A stretch of 64,000 nucleotides of DNA from Mastigias papua (lineage: Eukaryota > Cnidaria > Scyphozoa > Rhizostomeae > Mastigiidae). A program made the translations under genes and the position numbers. Within the stretch, counting starts at the first letter, position 1. Every line of letters starts with the position of its first letter. This document shows, piece by piece, positions 60,913 through 64,000 of this stretch. Below the pieces are notes generated by a model that did not search any database, was not told where the DNA came from, and saw only the letters and a program-made list of their open reading frames with translations. The stretch is from the NCBI GenBank assembly GCA_964019165.1, contig OZ025278.1, forward strand, positions 14,077,786 to 14,141,785, given 5' to 3'.

Positions 60913-61412
60913 CTACGAAAAGGAGTCCATCTTTAACGACTGTACCGAACATGAGAAACATTACTGAAAAGGCACTCTAGGCAGAAAATTAGTGAAGTCT
61001 TTATTGAAACAGTGAAGTAGTGTGTGTTCAATAACTAGGGTACAAATGAGTAAGTTTTCAATAACTTTTATCTTAAATCCAATAAATTTCCTACTACAAA
61101 CAGCACAGTGAATATCTATATCATTCAAATGCCAAACAGCAGTTGACTAACTCCTGCAGGTTAACTCCATTGTGCACTTAGCTACACTTGCGATCTCAGC
61201 GTTAAATTGGCAAAATCTGATTGACAAAATATGAGGATGCAAGTCGCAGGCAACATGCACCATCAGCTCTATAGCTGTTTCAAAAACCCGACACACGTAG
61301 GCAAAAAACACCGCTTGCCAAGTGCATTTTCAAATAACCATACTTGATAATTAACCAATCAAAATGAAGTAGCAAATTAACTCCCTAACTAGCCAGCTAA
61401 CTGCATATCTAT

Positions 61413-61481
<69 letters not shown>

Positions 61482-63681
61482 AAACTAACTGAATATCTAA
61501 CTAACTAACTAGCTAACTAACTAAAAAGGTAAGTTTGAATGAAGAAGGTCGAATCAGTGTGAATCAGAAGGAATCGGCTTGAATCAGTGGGAATCAGCAA
61601 AAAGCTCAGCGTCAATAAATCTCAATCAGGGATCATAGTCGTGGATGGTCAATCATTTTACGAAGGCAACCCAGTCTGATACTGACACGAGAGCATGTGA
61701 GTGCACATGAAAAAGACTGGGGATAGGCCCTAACTATTCTGGTATTCTGCCTATCAATCACAGCCCAATTCAGCCATATTTTAATAAGGGGAAGATAGAC
61801 TTGTAGATAGAACACAAAGTAATTTGTGGCAGGAAATAATAATCTACAAAATCAGAGCGCAAAGAAGAGAAATGTGTTCAGAAATCTTAAATAGATAGAA
61901 ATGAGTTGCATGGCGACCACTAAGGAACAATAAGGTCAATGAGTTGCAAGACCGTAAACTAAGATAACGTTCTGGTCTTGGCTAAACATGAAACAAATGA
62001 GGAGCAAGGAGCCATTTTGGTTATCGTAGATTATGAAAACATTGACTTGAACTACCGACGCATGTTCTCTATCACCGGCCTACTTCCTTCCATTGCTGGT
62101 TTCTCAAAGCTTGTGCAATCTACACAAATAGCCTGGAAATCGTCCCCAGACTTGATGAGTTCTAAGTACATCTCTGACCGATAACTAAACTGCACATCAA
62201 ACCTGACAGATCTGTACAGAATCTGGTATATATTTGTAGAATAAAACGGCAACATTAAGTCAATATAGATCCAGCTTGGTCATTCTAAGTATGATAGGTT
62301 TTTGTGCCAAATAAATGATGGGATAAAGATCAATACTGTGCGGGCGGTCACATTTGCGGATTACAGAGATCAAATTTTCAAGCTACCATAATGGTACCTT
62401 TTCACGATACTCTGTCAGTTCATATCACCAGAATGTAAAGATTCTTAAAACCGTTTGTCAACGACATCATAACTTTGCCATTCTATTGATTCACATTCAA
62501 TAATACGGAAACTACATTCATATGTTCGAGCCCTACTGATGTAAATCATATTTGCCGGCACGACTTTGATCTCTACAGAAGGAAAAGATACGAAAATTTA
62601 ACAAGCAGAAATGCAAATGTTTAATCATGGCGAGGAACATTTTAGCAAAATAGCACTCGAGAAGTTCGAATCTATGTGTCTGCAATGCAGGTGAACAAAT
62701 ATAAACTTAAAAGAACGCCTTGGTCTCTGGATTTGGAATAAACATCCATTGACCCTTGTGCTACCAATTAGAGAATCCAGCAAAGGGATCACTCGCAGAA
62801 AAAACATATCGCAATAAGCAAAAGTGAAGTTAAGCGTTCAACTTTTCAAGTTTCTACTAAAGACGTCACACCTGACTAAGGTAGAGTATATTGGATCTTT
62901 ATTTCCTAAACAATTTTGGCCCTGATTCTCTATAGCCAACTAGCTGCAGCTGCTTATATACATATATATTCATATATAATTTGATGAGAGACAGATTCTA
63001 GAAGCTAGAAAAGGAAATTAAATAAAATACGTTGCTAAGGCATTTGGAAGATTCCTACGTACAGCCAAGAATGATTCGAGAAACTGCAACCACTTTAATC
63101 ACTTTATCAAGCAAAAAAAGGAAGTCTCCTTTTGTCAGTAGCAAGGTCACCGAAGATGGAAAACTGAAGATTTGAACCTTGTTGAAGACTACATAATTCT
63201 ACAATTTCAATTGTAGGTTCTCTAAACGATTCCAAGTGACCATATCTTATTCTCAGAAAGACCCTCTTGAATCAATGATGAATCAATCAAGATTCTTAAT
63301 ACAATCTAGCTTATAAAATAGAAATTGGTGCTTATCAATCTGAATGATATTACAATCTCCAAATGTTCGAAGAGATAGTCATAGCTAATCAATATGGTTT
63401 TCTACTTGAAACTTCAACGGCTGCTATCATCAATCGGGCGTCCTGCATTCACGCATAACCCAGACTAATTCACATACTGAAATATACCAAGATTTGCAAA
63501 TCTGAAACCTATTATCTTCCAATGAATTTCTATACCCTAGGTCCTTGAGAAGAGACTCATATATGTCTCGATGACTCAACAAGATTTATAACATCAAAAA
63601 ATCAAGAGGGTTATAACAGGACTTTGAGAACCAGACAGAGATGTAGTGTGTAAAATATCTAACACATTGGTGCCGGGCAAT
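60913..63681. other. METAP1 upstream region / intron without visible exons
   Basis: I searched the minus strand for the catg-type words expected from the HGHGIG and EPMI blocks and found none. The region holds a ctaa microsatellite and otherwise AT-rich unique DNA. Confidence 0.45.
61379..61524. repeat. (CTAA)n microsatellite
   Basis: About 30 copies of ctaa/taac with a few interruptions (agctaact, tatctaac). Confidence 0.96.
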
Positions 63682-64000
63682 ATGAGTTTACTACGTGCGA
63701 TTTCAACTTCTTTTCTGGCTATCTGTGCGCCGACTGGAATCATCAGCAACATCCTTGTCCTAATAGTTTTTAATAGACAGGAGCACAACAATTACTCGTA
63801 CATATTTTTCATGCACTTGGCATGCGTTGATCTGATGCTCTGCACAGGAGCACTTGTAACAGGACTCGGTGTCAGTCATAATGGTGGGTTTTTCTTCTGT
63901 AAAGGAGGCCTACTGATCATCGCTCTCTTCTACTGCCTAAGCTCCGGGACCTTATGCCTGATGACGTATGATCGTTTTATTTACATCAGTATGCCTCTGA
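63682..64000 (+). CDS. rhodopsin-family (class A) GPCR, N-terminal part, cut by window end
   Basis: Open frame of 106 codons running off the right edge, starting MSLLRAIST. TM1 (about 10-31) contains the conserved Asn in ISNILVLIVF. TM2 (about 42-63) has HLACVDLML with the class A Asp. A Cys precedes TM3 (FFFCKGG, the usual disulphide site). TM3 ends TYDRF, a DRY-type motif with Phe for Tyr. A short N-terminus and no intron so far suggest an intronless receptor, as in many lineage-expanded invertebrate families. The ligand is unknown. Opposite strand to METAP1. Confidence 0.85.
   Translation, partial: MSLLRAISTSFLAICAPTGIISNILVLIVFNRQEHNNYSYIFFMHLACVDLMLCTGALVTGLGVSHNGGFFFCKGGLLIIALFYCLSSGTLCLMTYDRFIYISMPL

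Noticed and set aside
62052..62255. Minus-strand ORF with a CVDC motif as a METAP1 N-terminal zinc-finger exon
   Set aside because: The cysteine pattern does not fit the METAP1 MYND-like finger and splice phases could not be matched.

Overview
This window looks like nuclear DNA from an invertebrate animal. The sequence is AT-rich, the genes have many short exons with GT/AG introns, and there is a long tandem satellite, many microsatellites and fold-back repeats. A rhodopsin-family GPCR and membrane-anchored MACPF proteins suggest an animal, possibly an early-branching one such as a sponge, placozoan or cnidarian. I cannot fix the phylum from sequence reading alone. No prokaryotic features (operons, CRISPR, IS elements) are present.

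Layout. (1) Positions 1-14604 are one continuous array of a 107-bp satellite, about 135 sequenced copies, broken by a 200-N gap at 6835-7034; it continues off the left edge. (2) Positions 15260-57977 carry three complete housekeeping genes, all on the minus strand, whose exons I could join in frame from start to stop: a soluble inorganic pyrophosphatase (PPA1-like, 11 exons, 298 aa), the SSU-processome WD40 protein TBL3/UTP13 (30 exons, 923 aa) and class III alcohol dehydrogenase/S-(hydroxymethyl)glutathione dehydrogenase (ADH5, 9 exons, 377 aa). (3) An 8.7-kb intron of TBL3 (27561-36264) holds two intronless, head-to-head genes for type II membrane MACPF proteins. Their extracellular parts form a 1415-bp inverted repeat that is almost identical, while their cytoplasmic/transmembrane ends and one cysteine-rich block have diverged. 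(4) From 60035 on come the last two exons of a minus-strand methionine aminopeptidase 1 gene, whose upstream exons I could not find, and at the right edge the start of a plus-strand intronless GPCR.

The housekeeping genes are unrelated in function (pyrophosphate removal, rRNA processing, formaldehyde detoxification, protein N-terminal processing). The accessory part of the window is the MACPF pair, probably defence- or membrane-attack-related, sitting inside an essential host gene. Introns and intergenic gaps also contain several MITE-like elements with terminal inverted repeats, SINE-like remnants, a 109-bp minisatellite and long simple repeats.
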